A DNA stretch of 64,000 nucleotides from Phymatolithon calcareum (taxonomy: Eukaryota > Rhodophyta > Florideophyceae > Hapalidiales): assembly GCA_977006965.1 (NCBI GenBank), contig OZ345359.1:1736001-1800000 (forward strand). Direction: 5' to 3'. Positions 8,146 through 18,118 of the stretch are shown here, piece after piece. The translations under genes and the position numbers were made by a program. The notes beneath the pieces were generated by a model. It was not told where the DNA came from, did no database searches, and worked only from the letters and a program-made list of their open reading frames with translations. Numbering within the stretch: position 1 is the first letter of the stretch; each line of letters opens with the position of its first letter.

Positions 8146-10920
8146 CTACCGGTTTAAAAGCCGTATGCAGGTCGCACCCAACGCTTCCAGAAAAGGCTTC
8201 CCCGCAGCACCGAGAATGCACCTTGACGCTAGCTTTGCCACAGATGTTCCAGGGAGCGGCATGGACAATTCGCACATGACGATACACGCCCAGGGTCCCG
8301 AGATCTTCGCCGAGAAAAACATAACCTTGCGGCCCTGCACCGTGCGCTTTGCGACCAAGAAGATACGATTTTCATGTAATATTCGCAGCACGCTTTCAAC
8401 ATTACCGACAAGATTGGCAGGAAGCAGGACCTCGCATTCGGATTCCGTGCTGTCCGGAAGTGACTGCCATGCCGAGAGGAAATCGGCTTTGGGGAGGGCT
8501 CCATCGCGCTCGAGAAGGGCATCGAGCGCATCGCCAATCTTGACCGCAAAGTACACGACATGCGGCTTTTCAACGTTTGCGGCAGAGAACTTGATTGCCA
8601 CTTGCAACGTGGTTCCCTTGGTCAGGTCGGCGTCCGCGCCGACCGCTAAAGGTACAGAAGTTGAGATACTAGCGGATGGCGCCAGAGGCTCGGCGACTTG
8701 AAGTGCGCCCGCAGGTGCAAGTGCGAAAGCATTTTTGTTCATCTGGATTGCGAAGCCAGACATCGCTGCAGCGCCCCGATTCTCCAAAGTTAGTGCGAGA
8801 GCAGTGCGCCCAGCCGCGTCCCTCGCGATGCCTCCACTCACGAAAAGCCCTTTCCCGCGCTCTGCTGGTAGCAATACTTTCCCAGGCACAATAGTTTTTG
8901 GTGCTCCGGCGGCAACGGTGATGGCGGCAAGTCCGGAGGTGACGGCAGCCGTATTGGGGTTGCTAGCGAGAGTGGGAGAGCCGCCAAAGAGTTCGTCTAG
9001 AAGCGATGTACCGATACTCTTCCCTGAAGCACCGTTCGTACGTGGCGCAGTCGCCATCAGATCCCCTCCGAGATGACCGCCACCAGCAGAATCTGCCTCT
9101 TCGGAAAGCCCCAAAAGATCTTCCTCACCCGTGAGACCCGGTGCTGGAGTATACACACGCCCCCGTTCACGAACACCTCGGAAATTGGCAGGTGGTTTGT
9201 GATACACAGCAGCGAGAGTAGAGAGATTGGCGATGAGCTCCTGCAAAAGTTGTGGGTCGAGGTTATGTGAGTCCGAATTGATACCTGGTTTCGGAGACAA
9301 GACGACTCGTTTCACATCCTCACGGTTCGCCTGTGCCAGTCGCGCATATAAAAAGCCCCGCTCTCGTACGTCGATGTTGCCCGACTCGACTGTCGCATAT
9401 TCCACACAGGTACGGAAGCAAGCAGCAGCCTCGTCGCCGCGTGTGAGCATAGTCTTGAAGCAGGCGCTCAAGATCTGAAGCTGGACCTCAGGGACCTCTT
9501 CCTGGAGCCCTTCCATAATTTCGCCAAGTATCTCGACCACACGAGGGATTTGGGCGGAATGTTCACCGATGATCCAGACGAGGGCCCCACGTGCAACGGG
9601 GTCGCCCACAACCTCCGCAGCTGCACAAAGCGGCACAATGGCAAACTCAAAACTACCAGGATATGCACGAAGGATGTCTGCGAGCGCGATGGCGACTTCC
9701 TCGACAATATGCGGAGCGCGAGCGGCGAGTAAGTCAACGAGGGTAGTCACCGCACGTTCGGCACAGGATGACTCCTTAACGGCGAGACGACCAATGCTCG
9801 CCACGGCACGACGCACAAATGCGACGTCGACCTCACCGACATACTCTTTGAGCTCTGTCAGGATTGCGGGGCTGTTGTTGGCGTCCGCGAGACGGACTAA
9901 AATGTCTAGTTTCTCCACTTTGACGTACAACGGGTCGGAGTATGACGCGAAAAACATCTTCACGTTGGCGTTGAGCAGTTCAGGGTAAGAATCAGCGAGC
10001 AGGGTGAGATTGCGAAGGGCAACAAACTGCATCTCCGGTGGAGCGGTGAGAAGGGAGAGCAGAGGTGGGCTCATTTTCTTGGTGAGAAAGGCACGCTTTG
10101 CGTCAGAGTCGAGCCGTGGCATGAGCAAGACGATGAGGCGGACCGCCGAGAGCACTACAGCAGCGTTGGAGTGTTGTAGGCGAGGAACAATACGTTCAAC
10201 CATGTTGTCGGCCTCCTCCGCGGTCGCTGGACTGTACGTTGCCACAGCGTCGAGGATGAACACTTGACCCCACTCTGTACATTCGGAGAGAGAGGCAAGG
10301 AAGCGCGGAACGGTAACTGAGGAGAGTTCCAGAATGGATGGATCGTTGGTTGTATCGGAGATTTCGGCAAGTGCTGCTACGGCATTTGCGACCGTCATTG
10401 GATTGTTTGCGGAAATAAGTCGTTGAAGCAACTCAATGAATCCCTCCTCGCGCACTGCGGTCGGGTTGGAGTCGTGCAGCTTCGCGACCGCGATGGCGGC
10501 CGTCTTCTGCACGTAGGGATCTCTGTCCTGCAGTGCGGCACGGAGCGGATCGCAAAGATACTCGGTGAAATTCTCAAGCGGAATGAGGGCCATGGTGCGA
10601 ATAGCGAGCGCACGGATGAGCGGATGTGGGTCGGCGGCGTCTTTGATGAATGTATTGACGACGAGAAGAGCAAGGTCGGGATTGGATTTTGCATAGTTGA
10701 TAATGTAGAGGTACACAAGCTTCTTCATAGGAAGATCTGCAGCGGTGTTCTTGACGACATCAGCAAAGAGGGACGATACGTCTTTCCCTAACGTCATGGC
10801 AGCAACGGTGCGTTTGAGTGCGGTCTTGCGCTCCTTAGCAAAGGACGAGTTGAGCCCCTGTTTGAGCTCATAAAGCTCTCCCTTTCGACCGGAGTTATAG
10901 AGTCTGCCATCGGGAGCCAT
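8146..10920 (-). CDS. AP1B1/AP2B1-like: Beta-adaptin, large subunit of the AP-1/AP-2 clathrin adaptor
   Basis: This is the beta subunit of a heterotetrameric adaptor that links cargo and clathrin on trans-Golgi or plasma membranes. I start at ATG 10920 (MAPDGRLYNSGRKGELYELK), where family similarity begins; the open frame continues 42 codons upstream without similarity. That gives 924 aa, within the usual size. Residues of about 1-580 are the helical HEAT-like trunk (KKLVYLYIINYAKSNPDLAL, ADPHPLIRALAIRTM, ALQDRDPYVQKTAAIAVAKL). An acidic hinge follows with EEDLLGLSEE, resembling a clathrin-binding box. The C-terminal ear includes MSGFAIQMNKNAF, close to the MSGFAIQFNKNSF of animal beta2-adaptin. 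Many lineages have one beta shared by AP-1 and AP-2, so I do not assign one complex. Single exon. Confidence 0.95.
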   Translation of the reverse strand: MAPDGRLYNSGRKGELYELKQGLNSSFAKERKTALKRTVAAMTLGKDVSSLFADVVKNTAADLPMKKLVYLYIINYAKSNPDLALLVVNTFIKDAADPHPLIRALAIRTMALIPLENFTEYLCDPLRAALQDRDPYVQKTAAIAVAKLHDSNPTAVREEGFIELLQRLISANNPMTVANAVAALAEISDTTNDPSILELSSVTVPRFLASLSECTEWGQVFILDAVATYSPATAEEADNMVERIVPRLQHSNAAVVLSAVRLIVLLMPRLDSDAKRAFLTKKMSPPLLSLLTAPPEMQFVALRNLTLLADSYPELLNANVKMFFASYSDPLYVKVEKLDILVRLADANNSPAILTELKEYVGEVDVAFVRRAVASIGRLAVKESSCAERAVTTLVDLLAARAPHIVEEVAIALADILRAYPGSFEFAIVPLCAAAEVVGDPVARGALVWIIGEHSAQIPRVVEILGEIMEGLQEEVPEVQLQILSACFKTMLTRGDEAAACFRTCVEYATVESGNIDVRERGFLYARLAQANREDVKRVVLSPKPGINSDSHNLDPQLLQELIANLSTLAAVYHKPPANFRGVRERGRVYTPAPGLTGEEDLLGLSEEADSAGGGHLGGDLMATAPRTNGASGKSIGTSLLDELFGGSPTLASNPNTAAVTSGLAAITVAAGAPKTIVPGKVLLPAERGKGLFVSGGIARDAAGRTALALTLENRGAAAMSGFAIQMNKNAFALAPAGALQVAEPLAPSASISTSVPLAVGADADLTKGTTLQVAIKFSAANVEKPHVVYFAVKIGDALDALLERDGALPKADFLSAWQSLPDSTESECEVLLPANLVGNVESVLRILHENRIFLVAKRTVQGRKVMFFSAKISGPWACIVMCELSMPLPGTSVAKLASRCILGAAGKPFLEALGATCIRLLNR

Positions 10921-11299
10921 AATGGATTGATTGTTTCCTTGCCCGCAAGAGCGAGTGCAGTCGCGATCAAGCTCACGACTGTGTTGACGGTGACCACTTC
11001 GAACACGCGCATGCACGTAAAACACGTACGAATACGAACCGTACACCCTCGCAGGTTATACACGTGTGCGCAGGATCATACTGTACGTAAGGTGTACGTA
11101 CGACAATCAACACCCTGTAATTTAGAAAATTTTCAATAAAACACGCAGGCAGTTTTCACCGAAAGGAAGCTCAAGTGATGCGCCCGCCTGGCTGGGCTCT
11201 TAACATCATCGGCGTGGAACTCAACCGGTCACGTTGACCGCGCCCCTGCTCACGCGCGGCGGGTCTGCATGCGCGCGTCCTTTTGCGCGTCCCGGCACG

Positions 11300-12082
11300 A
11301 TGGCGTCCGCGCCCGGACCGCCTCCGGACGCCGAAGCGTCGTCCACTAAGATGAAGTTACGCATTGGGCTTCCCAGCGGTCAGGTGGAAACGCTTCATCT
11401 CCAACCAAGCTCACCGCTATCCTCCCTCGTATCCCGCATCCGAGCGCACGCCTCGCTAGACCCAGAGAAGACGCGCGTGCGTCTGATAACCTCCGGTCGA
11501 CTTCTGAGCGATCAGACAGCCAGCGTCGGCACCCTTCTGTCTGACAACGACTTTGTGCACTGTGCTGTATCGGAGGTTCTCCCGCCGGTCCCGGATTCCC
11601 CACCAGAGCGTCGCGGCGAGTCGCGACCCGCACTGGTGATCACGGCGGGTGCCCCCGGTGCACCGGGCAGCGAGGTGCGCATCGTGCTGCACGACCTAGG
11701 CCCCGCCGCCACCGCGCGTCTGGCGGAGGCAGGGTTTTCCGCCTCGGAGGCCGCGTCGCTTACCGCGGAACTGCGCCGCGTGCGTGCTGAAGTTTCGGAA
11801 TTGCGCGGCTCGCGTAGCGCTTCCGAACAGCGCCGTGCGAGGAGTACGGAACGAGATGATGGCGCTGCTATCACAGCTACGAGCTCGGTGGAGGGCACTA
11901 ACACCGATTTTCTGATGGGTTGTGTGTGCGGTTATTTGCTTGGTGTACTCGTGCTGGCGCTGTTACTGGACAAGAACATTACGCGTCGATGGCGTGTTGG
12001 TATTGTCGCAGGCGTTGCAACGAATTGTGCGTTCGGCATACTCCGTACAACTGTTATTTCCCGCACCTTTATTGCTCCATGA
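11300..12082 (+). CDS. Dsc3-like ubiquitin-like membrane protein (DUF2407 type)
   Basis: 260 aa from the first ATG in frame; the frame extends upstream without an ATG. Residues of about 18-95 form a ubiquitin-like fold (MKLRIGLPSGQVETLHLQP, TRVRLITSGRLLSDQ, VGTLLSDNDFVHCAV). A coiled, arginine-rich middle follows. The C-terminus has two hydrophobic segments, TDFLMGCVCGYLLGVLVLAL and GIVAGVATNCAFGILR. The G.xxGYLLG and G(I/V)xxGxxxNxxFGxLR pattern is that of fungal Dsc complex subunit 3 (DUF2407). In fungi the Dsc complex is a Golgi or endosomal membrane E3 ubiquitin ligase that cleaves SREBP and clears orphan membrane proteins. The role here is inferred; animal TMUB proteins are the main alternative. 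The last codons overlap a degenerate tandem repeat. Confidence 0.7.
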   Translation: MASAPGPPPDAEASSTKMKLRIGLPSGQVETLHLQPSSPLSSLVSRIRAHASLDPEKTRVRLITSGRLLSDQTASVGTLLSDNDFVHCAVSEVLPPVPDSPPERRGESRPALVITAGAPGAPGSEVRIVLHDLGPAATARLAEAGFSASEAASLTAELRRVRAEVSELRGSRSASEQRRARSTERDDGAAITATSSVEGTNTDFLMGCVCGYLLGVLVLALLLDKNITRRWRVGIVAGVATNCAFGILRTTVISRTFIAP

Positions 12083-12205
12083 CAATGACAGCCGTCGCGG
12101 CAAGGCGTTCGTTCGTTGCGACGAGTTGTGCTTCTGGCATTTTCCGCAAGGCGCCTATTTCTCCGAGCTGTATTGCTCCACCATGACGATGGCAACCGTG
12201 GCAGC
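12011..12205 (+). repeat. Degenerate tandem duplication at the 3' end of the Dsc3-like gene
   Basis: Bases of about 12011-12105 (GCGTTGCAACGAATTGTGCG and on) recur at about 12110-12205 with many substitutions. Both units contain a TATTGCTCCA(CC)ATGAC stretch. The stop codon at 12080-12082 lies in the first unit. The second unit is non-coding and may be the remnant of a longer C-terminus. Confidence 0.6.
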
Positions 12206-12254
12206 ATATTCGACTTTTATGCGTCCAGTGACAATCACTAACTTTTGTTTATAA

Positions 12255-12563
12255 AATATACTTTTGTCAGAAGAGCGCCTCTGCTATCCAGCCAGGAATC
12301 TAGAGGAGCACTCGCCGCTCAGTATCTCAACCCACAGTCTTGTGTAACACGTCACCGCCTTTGGTTATTCGGATTGTTATCCGCCCCGTCCGTCTTATCG
12401 TCCCTCGTTTAAGTTGGAAAACTACAACCACCTGTCCAGTACAGGAGAGAGAGCAATTCGGTGAGCCAAAGACGTGCACTGATTGATTGTCGAAGACAAG
12501 ACCGTCTGTCTAAAATTTGTTATTAGTTTATTTTGCCGGTATTCTCCTGTTCCTTCCACAACT
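12255..12563. other. Intergenic between convergent genes
   Basis: No gene seen. It separates the 3' ends of the Dsc3-like gene and the Nup133 gene. Confidence 0.6.
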
Positions 12564-15500
12564 TTACCTAGACGCCACAGCAAGTCCCACAGCCTTCTGT
12601 ACAATATTCTCCAATTCGACCTGGCATCCTCGTTGATGAAACTCAGGAATATTGAAAGCGTTTCGCTGAACCACTTCTCGAATCTCCTCGCTTGTCGTCC
12701 CTATAATCCTGGCCACCATGTATATCGCAGTGCCCTCAAGCCGCGCTCGAAGCTGTCCATCACTAATTTGCCTGCAGTTCGCAACAATCTGCATCCACAT
12801 ATGACCCTCACGCTCCACGCACCGTCGCCACACATAGTCCTTAAGCTCGTGCACTGCATCAACCTCAAGCTCCCCGAACTCCACAGCTTCGATTGCAATA
12901 CTTGCATGTTCGGCAAGCTTTTTGGTGGCAATGGGAGCCGAGTCGATATACTGCCGCACAAGCTCGTCCACGCTGAGTAAAGCATCAGACAGGCCGCACG
13001 CATCTGAAATTCGCTCTTGTGCTGCCGAAAGATGCAACCGCCCGTACACGTAACGCTTGTCATTCTCAACATGCACCCGGTCTTCGTCTGCTTCCGTCGC
13101 GCTGCCACCTGCGTCCGCCTCTGCCAATTGCATATCAGCAGCAATATGCGCGAGCCGCGCCACACTGCTCAACACCCGAGTGTTTCTCAGAGATCCCGGA
13201 TGTCCAGGTTTTGCCACACTGCGCAGTTGAGCTGTAACCACTCGCGCACCTTCAGACAGATCACCTGTACCCAGCCAGTGCATCCATGAAAGGTTTGCGG
13301 ATGTCGCACGCTCTTCTAAGAAGTAAGTCGACACGAGAGCAGCGACACGCCCTGAACGCGAAGATAACCCGGTTTGATATTCACTATCGAATGCTTCCCT
13401 GCCTTTGAGGAGCAGTTTAATCTCCCCGCGTTCTTCCAGCCATCGGAGAGCATAGAAGCCAAATTCGTCGCCGTAATTTTCAAGAGCATTTGCAAAGTAT
13501 TCGTCAAAATCCTCACATTCTTTTTTCAGAGACATGATAGTACCGAAATCGCGATATTTCTCTGCCAGCTCGAGCGCCGCATCGTCAAGCAATGCGCTAC
13601 GGAGTCGATCAAGCACTTTGGTCCGTGATCGTCCCCAGGCGGAGGTATCGTCACCTTCGTTCAGCCTACGCTTCTTCATTGAAGGGGTAGCGTTCGTCCC
13701 CGGGACTGCGGGTGCCCCATTCGTGTCAAACAAGGCTGCACGGGTACATGCCAGCAATTCATCTGAAACAATAGCAGCAGCGAGTCGAAGCTGCGCAAGC
13801 TCATTCTGGCGACCTCCAGATCGCAGTTCCAGGGCAGCTTCAGAAAGGACTTCCAGAGTGTCACGGGCATCCTCATTGCTCGCCCAATTGCGGAATGAGC
13901 GAAGGACGTACTGGTCACGCTCGAGATGTGCAATAGCGTTCGAACGGGTCTCACGTGCTGTGCGAACGACAGCAATAGCAGCATGACATGCAAGTAGCGT
14001 GACATTACGTAATGCGCGCATGACAACCGAGCCCCCCGTTGTGGAATGATCATCCTGCGAGGCGCGCGCACGACGGGTTGCTTCTCCTAGGCAGTCTCGT
14101 AAAGCGGGCAAGAAGCCATGAAAGTGTAGTGGGAAGCGGTATAGAAATGAGCCTTCGTCGCCGCATGAGTCGTTTGTACGGGCTGCGGCGCCGGCACAGA
14201 AAAGTGCACGAGAGACGATGGAGCCGCCTTCACATAGCTCGGCTTCAACGTCACGCAAATCTTCGGTGACGACGGTAGGCAGTACAGATGCGGTTCGGGG
14301 TAGAGCTTCGGATCCAATGAGAGACGTAGCTGCGGGGTCGCCGAAGCTCTGTGTAGTTGAACCTGAGACATGGTTATTCTCCACGTCACGGACTGCCCGT
14401 GCGACGGCAAGTTTTTCACCATTACAAAGCACGGCATGGCGAACGTCAGGGGACAGTGCGTCCCATAGGCGATCATCGGTTGTTGATGGGGCATCATCGC
14501 GGATACAAGCAAATACCTCAGCATCACCAAGCAATCTCAAAAACGAATTATAATCACTTTGTCGTCGCTCTAACTCATCATCAACCAAAAGAGCCAAGGG
14601 AGCACTTGCAGGGTCGGACTGCGAGCTGATAATGATTTGAGAAGCGTCATGGACAACTTCGCCCAGAAAAGATGTTGACGGTGCACCGTTCTCAAAGGTA
14701 GCACGATAGAGTCCACGCAGACTGGCTCGCACAGCTCCGATCTGTCCCGCACGAAACTGCAATTGCGCGCGCCACAGCATGGCATTGACATCAACATCAT
14801 CACTCATTAAAGAGGATGGAGCCACTTCGCCGTCCTGCATACTCATCGGAGCAGGCACGCCCGACGATACAAGATTAACAGAATCGGCGCATAGACAAGC
14901 TACAAGGCCACCTGAAACAGCAGGATTGTTATTAGAGGAGGACGAATGGGCCGCGTCAAGAACATGCAGCACGTATACATCCTCCGCTAGAGTCACACTT
15001 CCGTGAACTTGGTCGCTCTCACCGATACCGCGAGCCACAGACACCCACGAGAGTTGGCGAGTACCGGGTACATGAACATATGCCAGACCCTCCGAAAGGG
15101 TCATGCGGACATCAACGTCCATGCGACCATTGGTAATATCGTTTAGGTCAATTTGGACAGCGACTTCCTGGGGGGCTTCATGGGCCGGGAATCCGACAAT
15201 TCGAAATCTTGGAACACCTTCCACAACCTCTTCAAGCAAGCAAATAAGAGTGTCCTCCACAGACACAGAAGCGCATACAACACGACGCTCATCAGCTGAG
15301 GTACGCACGCCTGAAACTTCAAATACATCAACAGACCACAGCAACCGTTCAGCACCCCACAACTCCGCGATCCCACCCTCCTTCACGACGCACGCCCCAT
15401 GCATGCTTGACAGCGCACCCTTTCCAACAATTCGATGAATTCCAGTGCCTGCCTCCCAGTCTGCGGCGTCTGGTCGTGCATCAGCGCCAATGGTGCGCAA

Positions 15501-16163
15501 GGCTGAATAAAACAATTGTCCGAAACTGATACCGCTTCGTTTGCCAGCCTCCCCGGAGCCTGATTCCCGAACAAGTGGCTCTGCACTAGGAGTGAATTCA
15601 CCTAGTCGAACAAGAGCGGCGCTGCCGCGCGCACCGAACACAAAAAGCGTGTCTGTGGTGCTATCCCTTGCATGTACAACTTCAAGTGCTTCAACGGCTG
15701 CGGCTTCTGCACGCGCTGAAAGCGCCAGTGCACGAGCAACGCGGACCTCACGAGGTCGAGGTGGTGCACGTGCAGAGGGATCAACGCCGGCGTACACACG
15801 CAGAGCGCCCGCTGCATCGAGAGTCGCAACCGATATACGGTGGCTGGTGGGAGACCAGGCTGCGAGTCGAGGCGGTCGTGGCAGACCAACGTTGGATGGG
15901 GCCGGCAATGGAAGCGGGAGTGCATCACGAGCACTCGGGGCACCCGCCACGGCAAAAAGATGAGCGCGTGTTGCGCCAGCGGCGGCCACTACTGCGTAGC
16001 CGGCCACGCCCGCTGCGGATAGGGCGCCGACGCCCAGTCCGCCATGCGCCTCCAGAAGGTCCTCTACCTCAGCCGGGTACGCTGCACGGGCGAGAGTGCC
16101 CTCCGCCATTGAGGTACTTGATCCGCTCGTCGGATCCAGTCCAGAATTCTGGTTTAACGTCAT
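12564..16163 (-). CDS. NUP133: Nuclear pore complex protein Nup133
   Basis: This is a scaffold nucleoporin of the Y-shaped (Nup107-160) complex. I start at ATG 16163 (MTLNQNSGLDP), giving about 1199 aa; ATG 16109 (MAEGTLARAAY) is a good alternative, and the family is usually about 1100-1200 aa. The first half is beta-rich with propeller-like strands (HRISVATLDAAGALRVYAG, LSWVSVARGIGESDQ). The second half is helical, with GEIKLLLKGREAFD, NLSWMHWLGTGDLSEGARVV, LSSVARLAHIAADMQLAE and a C-terminal KDYVWRRCVEREGHMW, in the order seen in Nup133. A membrane-sensing ALPS-type loop would be expected in the propeller, but I could not pinpoint it. Divergent from the Pol III subunit gene, probably sharing its promoter. 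Single exon. Confidence 0.85.
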   Translation of the reverse strand: MTLNQNSGLDPTSGSSTSMAEGTLARAAYPAEVEDLLEAHGGLGVGALSAAGVAGYAVVAAAGATRAHLFAVAGAPSARDALPLPLPAPSNVGLPRPPRLAAWSPTSHRISVATLDAAGALRVYAGVDPSARAPPRPREVRVARALALSARAEAAAVEALEVVHARDSTTDTLFVFGARGSAALVRLGEFTPSAEPLVRESGSGEAGKRSGISFGQLFYSALRTIGADARPDAADWEAGTGIHRIVGKGALSSMHGACVVKEGGIAELWGAERLLWSVDVFEVSGVRTSADERRVVCASVSVEDTLICLLEEVVEGVPRFRIVGFPAHEAPQEVAVQIDLNDITNGRMDVDVRMTLSEGLAYVHVPGTRQLSWVSVARGIGESDQVHGSVTLAEDVYVLHVLDAAHSSSSNNNPAVSGGLVACLCADSVNLVSSGVPAPMSMQDGEVAPSSLMSDDVDVNAMLWRAQLQFRAGQIGAVRASLRGLYRATFENGAPSTSFLGEVVHDASQIIISSQSDPASAPLALLVDDELERRQSDYNSFLRLLGDAEVFACIRDDAPSTTDDRLWDALSPDVRHAVLCNGEKLAVARAVRDVENNHVSGSTTQSFGDPAATSLIGSEALPRTASVLPTVVTEDLRDVEAELCEGGSIVSRALFCAGAAARTNDSCGDEGSFLYRFPLHFHGFLPALRDCLGEATRRARASQDDHSTTGGSVVMRALRNVTLLACHAAIAVVRTARETRSNAIAHLERDQYVLRSFRNWASNEDARDTLEVLSEAALELRSGGRQNELAQLRLAAAIVSDELLACTRAALFDTNGAPAVPGTNATPSMKKRRLNEGDDTSAWGRSRTKVLDRLRSALLDDAALELAEKYRDFGTIMSLKKECEDFDEYFANALENYGDEFGFYALRWLEERGEIKLLLKGREAFDSEYQTGLSSRSGRVAALVSTYFLEERATSANLSWMHWLGTGDLSEGARVVTAQLRSVAKPGHPGSLRNTRVLSSVARLAHIAADMQLAEADAGGSATEADEDRVHVENDKRYVYGRLHLSAAQERISDACGLSDALLSVDELVRQYIDSAPIATKKLAEHASIAIEAVEFGELEVDAVHELKDYVWRRCVEREGHMWMQIVANCRQISDGQLRARLEGTAIYMVARIIGTTSEEIREVVQRNAFNIPEFHQRGCQVELENIVQKAVGLAVASR

Positions 16164-16387
16164 CGAGTTGGCACGAATCCTTCTTGATCCACAAACAACC
16201 CTTGGACGACCGCCATTTTTTAATTTTTGAGTTTTTTCATATGTATGCACGGGTACTCGTTGTTGTAAAGGATAACAGGATACGGGTACCCCAAAGAAGT
16301 GACACGACGCCTGTCTCGAGCAGTATATATTGGACGCATGAAATCAAATCTTCCAATCGGAGACACGTATTGCAACTTACCACAATA
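16164..16387. promoter_or_regulatory. 224-bp divergent promoter between Nup133 and RPC5
   Basis: The two starts are 224 bp apart, too short for two independent large promoters. A TATATAT at 16324-16330 lies about 58 bp upstream of the RPC5 ATG and could serve it. I see no clear TATA on the Nup133 side. Confidence 0.55.
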
Positions 16388-17986
16388 ATGAACCGTCAGT
16401 GTGTCCAATGGGATACATCTGCCAAATCCATCTGCACGAAAGCCCCCTCAATGATCGACGTTGGTGAGGCTACCCATCAAAAGAGTACACAGGCAAACGC
16501 GCGGACCGCGGCAAGTCGCACAATGCAAGGAAGTACAGGCGAGGATAATGATGAAGTGCTTTTCGAAGCGGACGTGATTCTATCGCAGCCATCGGCGAGT
16601 GCCGATTTGTTTTTGCTGCAGTATCCTCTTCGCACGACCGACGTCCCGATCGGCACGGAGCGGGTTGTGGAAGGCGTTAGCATTCGCCCGCGCTATGGTC
16701 GTGTTGAAATGCGAATGGCCGTAATGCCCTCTGTTCAGCAGCTCAGCGGAGGGAGAGAGACGTGCAGCGTATCATTCGATGAGTTTCAAGACCGTGCCGC
16801 AGAGAAGGCGATAGGTACCACACAGATCCTCCGCTCGCAACCGGCAAACCCGAAACCGCATGCCAATTATGCGGCTGCCTCCTTTGTCGCTAAAACCCCT
16901 GTCCCCGCACTTGTTGTCGCCCCGCTCCGCTCCGTTTCGCAACTTCGTCCAACATTTGACTATTTGGACGAGAGAGCTGCTGCCATTGCCAAGCAACGCG
17001 TAGACGATAAGGCTGCCCGCGCCAGCGTCCGCGGTACAGAGAAAGATGCCGCCACCCAGGAGCCCGATACGCCTGCTCCACTCCAGCTTTCTTTTCGTCG
17101 CCGTGAGTCAGAACGCGCCGCCGCACGTCGCAAAAACTCCCATGCAACCCTGGCACGCCGCGAGGCTGAAGAGCCCTGGTTGCCGCTCACGTACATTCCT
17201 GTAGCTGCAGAAGTAGGCGCGACGGGAAGTTCGCCAGATGGAATCGATGATTCTGGTATTTATGGTGTGAAAGAGCGCATTTTTGGAAATAGTCGTATCG
17301 CCGCGGCGACAGCGACTACTGTAAAACGGGAGGACGCTCCTCCGGCTGCACCAACTGTACCATCATCGCAGCAAGCGGAGACACACTACATGGACCTCTT
17401 CCAGGCACATACGCGTAGCGTCAAGCTGGGTATCGTGGCCAAGGGGACCACTTCCGCGGAGCCGTTGAGCTTGCGACACATGCAGCGTCTGCCAACAAAT
17501 AGCGCCGTTTCCCAGCTCGTGACATTCGCGCGAGTGGTACGATTTGAAGATTTGTTACGCGTTGCACCCCCAGCTGTGCCCACTGAAGAGGTACTAAACG
17601 CCACGCGCATAGTTGCAGTTTGCCTCCGAGGGTGCTGGGTTGCAAAAAACGGTCCAAGATCAGGTGCGGTGAAAGCGAAGAGAGGCACTGAACGGTACGA
17701 CGCGGCAAGAGTTCTGATTCATAATCTCTTCCGGAAGAGTAGGGTTGTGAAAACTGCTGATGCGATGGCGGTATTGGGTTCGTTGCATGCGTTCACCGAG
17801 GAGGGCGTTGCGGCTATATTGTCAGAGGTGGCTAGACGCGAACGAAAGACTGGATGGACTTTCAAAATAGAGGACGATGAGCTCTTTCTAGAAAAGAACC
17901 GGGACTTGGTGACTGCTCAAAACGCGGATTGGGATCGCAGAGTTGCTATGGCCAACAACGTACTCGGTTTGCGACAGCAGCGATAG
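16388..17986 (+). CDS. POLR3E (RPC5): DNA-directed RNA polymerase III subunit RPC5
   Basis: 532 aa from ATG 16388 (MNRQCVQWDTS). The frame runs 240 codons further upstream, but that part overlaps Nup133 in antisense and has no similarity. RPC5 is homologous to yeast Rpc37 and dimerises with RPC4 in the Pol III initiation and termination subcomplex. The diagnostic N-terminal block is here at about residues 63-120: DVILSQP, LFLLQYPLR, then RPRYGRVEMRMAV, matching the family's QYPLRP...KPKHxxVExxxxL pattern. The middle is arginine and alanine rich and probably disordered. The C-terminus (FKIEDDELFLEKN) is helical. Convergent with RAD9. A short decayed piece of this gene recurs at about 20400-20490. 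Confidence 0.85.
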   Translation: MNRQCVQWDTSAKSICTKAPSMIDVGEATHQKSTQANARTAASRTMQGSTGEDNDEVLFEADVILSQPSASADLFLLQYPLRTTDVPIGTERVVEGVSIRPRYGRVEMRMAVMPSVQQLSGGRETCSVSFDEFQDRAAEKAIGTTQILRSQPANPKPHANYAAASFVAKTPVPALVVAPLRSVSQLRPTFDYLDERAAAIAKQRVDDKAARASVRGTEKDAATQEPDTPAPLQLSFRRRESERAAARRKNSHATLARREAEEPWLPLTYIPVAAEVGATGSSPDGIDDSGIYGVKERIFGNSRIAAATATTVKREDAPPAAPTVPSSQQAETHYMDLFQAHTRSVKLGIVAKGTTSAEPLSLRHMQRLPTNSAVSQLVTFARVVRFEDLLRVAPPAVPTEEVLNATRIVAVCLRGCWVAKNGPRSGAVKAKRGTERYDAARVLIHNLFRKSRVVKTADAMAVLGSLHAFTEEGVAAILSEVARRERKTGWTFKIEDDELFLEKNRDLVTAQNADWDRRVAMANNVLGLRQQR

Positions 17987-18118
17987 CAGAACTTCGTCTT
18001 ATCTTATTCGAAACTGATATTTCAACATCTGAAATTATACACTTTGGGAGTTTTTGTGCCGGAGATCGCTCTCAGGAGTCAAATTCGAGATACATAAATA
18101 ACGGATTATTTATTTGGA

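Noticed and set aside
10921-11046. 42-codon N-terminal extension of beta-adaptin
   Set aside because: No similarity to the family, whereas the ATG at 10920 starts exactly where conservation begins.
13534-15963. Long plus-strand frames inside Nup133
   Set aside because: They are shadows of a GC-rich coding strand with no motifs.
15668-16387. 240-codon upstream extension of RPC5
   Set aside because: It is antisense to the Nup133 coding sequence, shows no similarity, and an ATG at 16388 gives a normal-sized protein.
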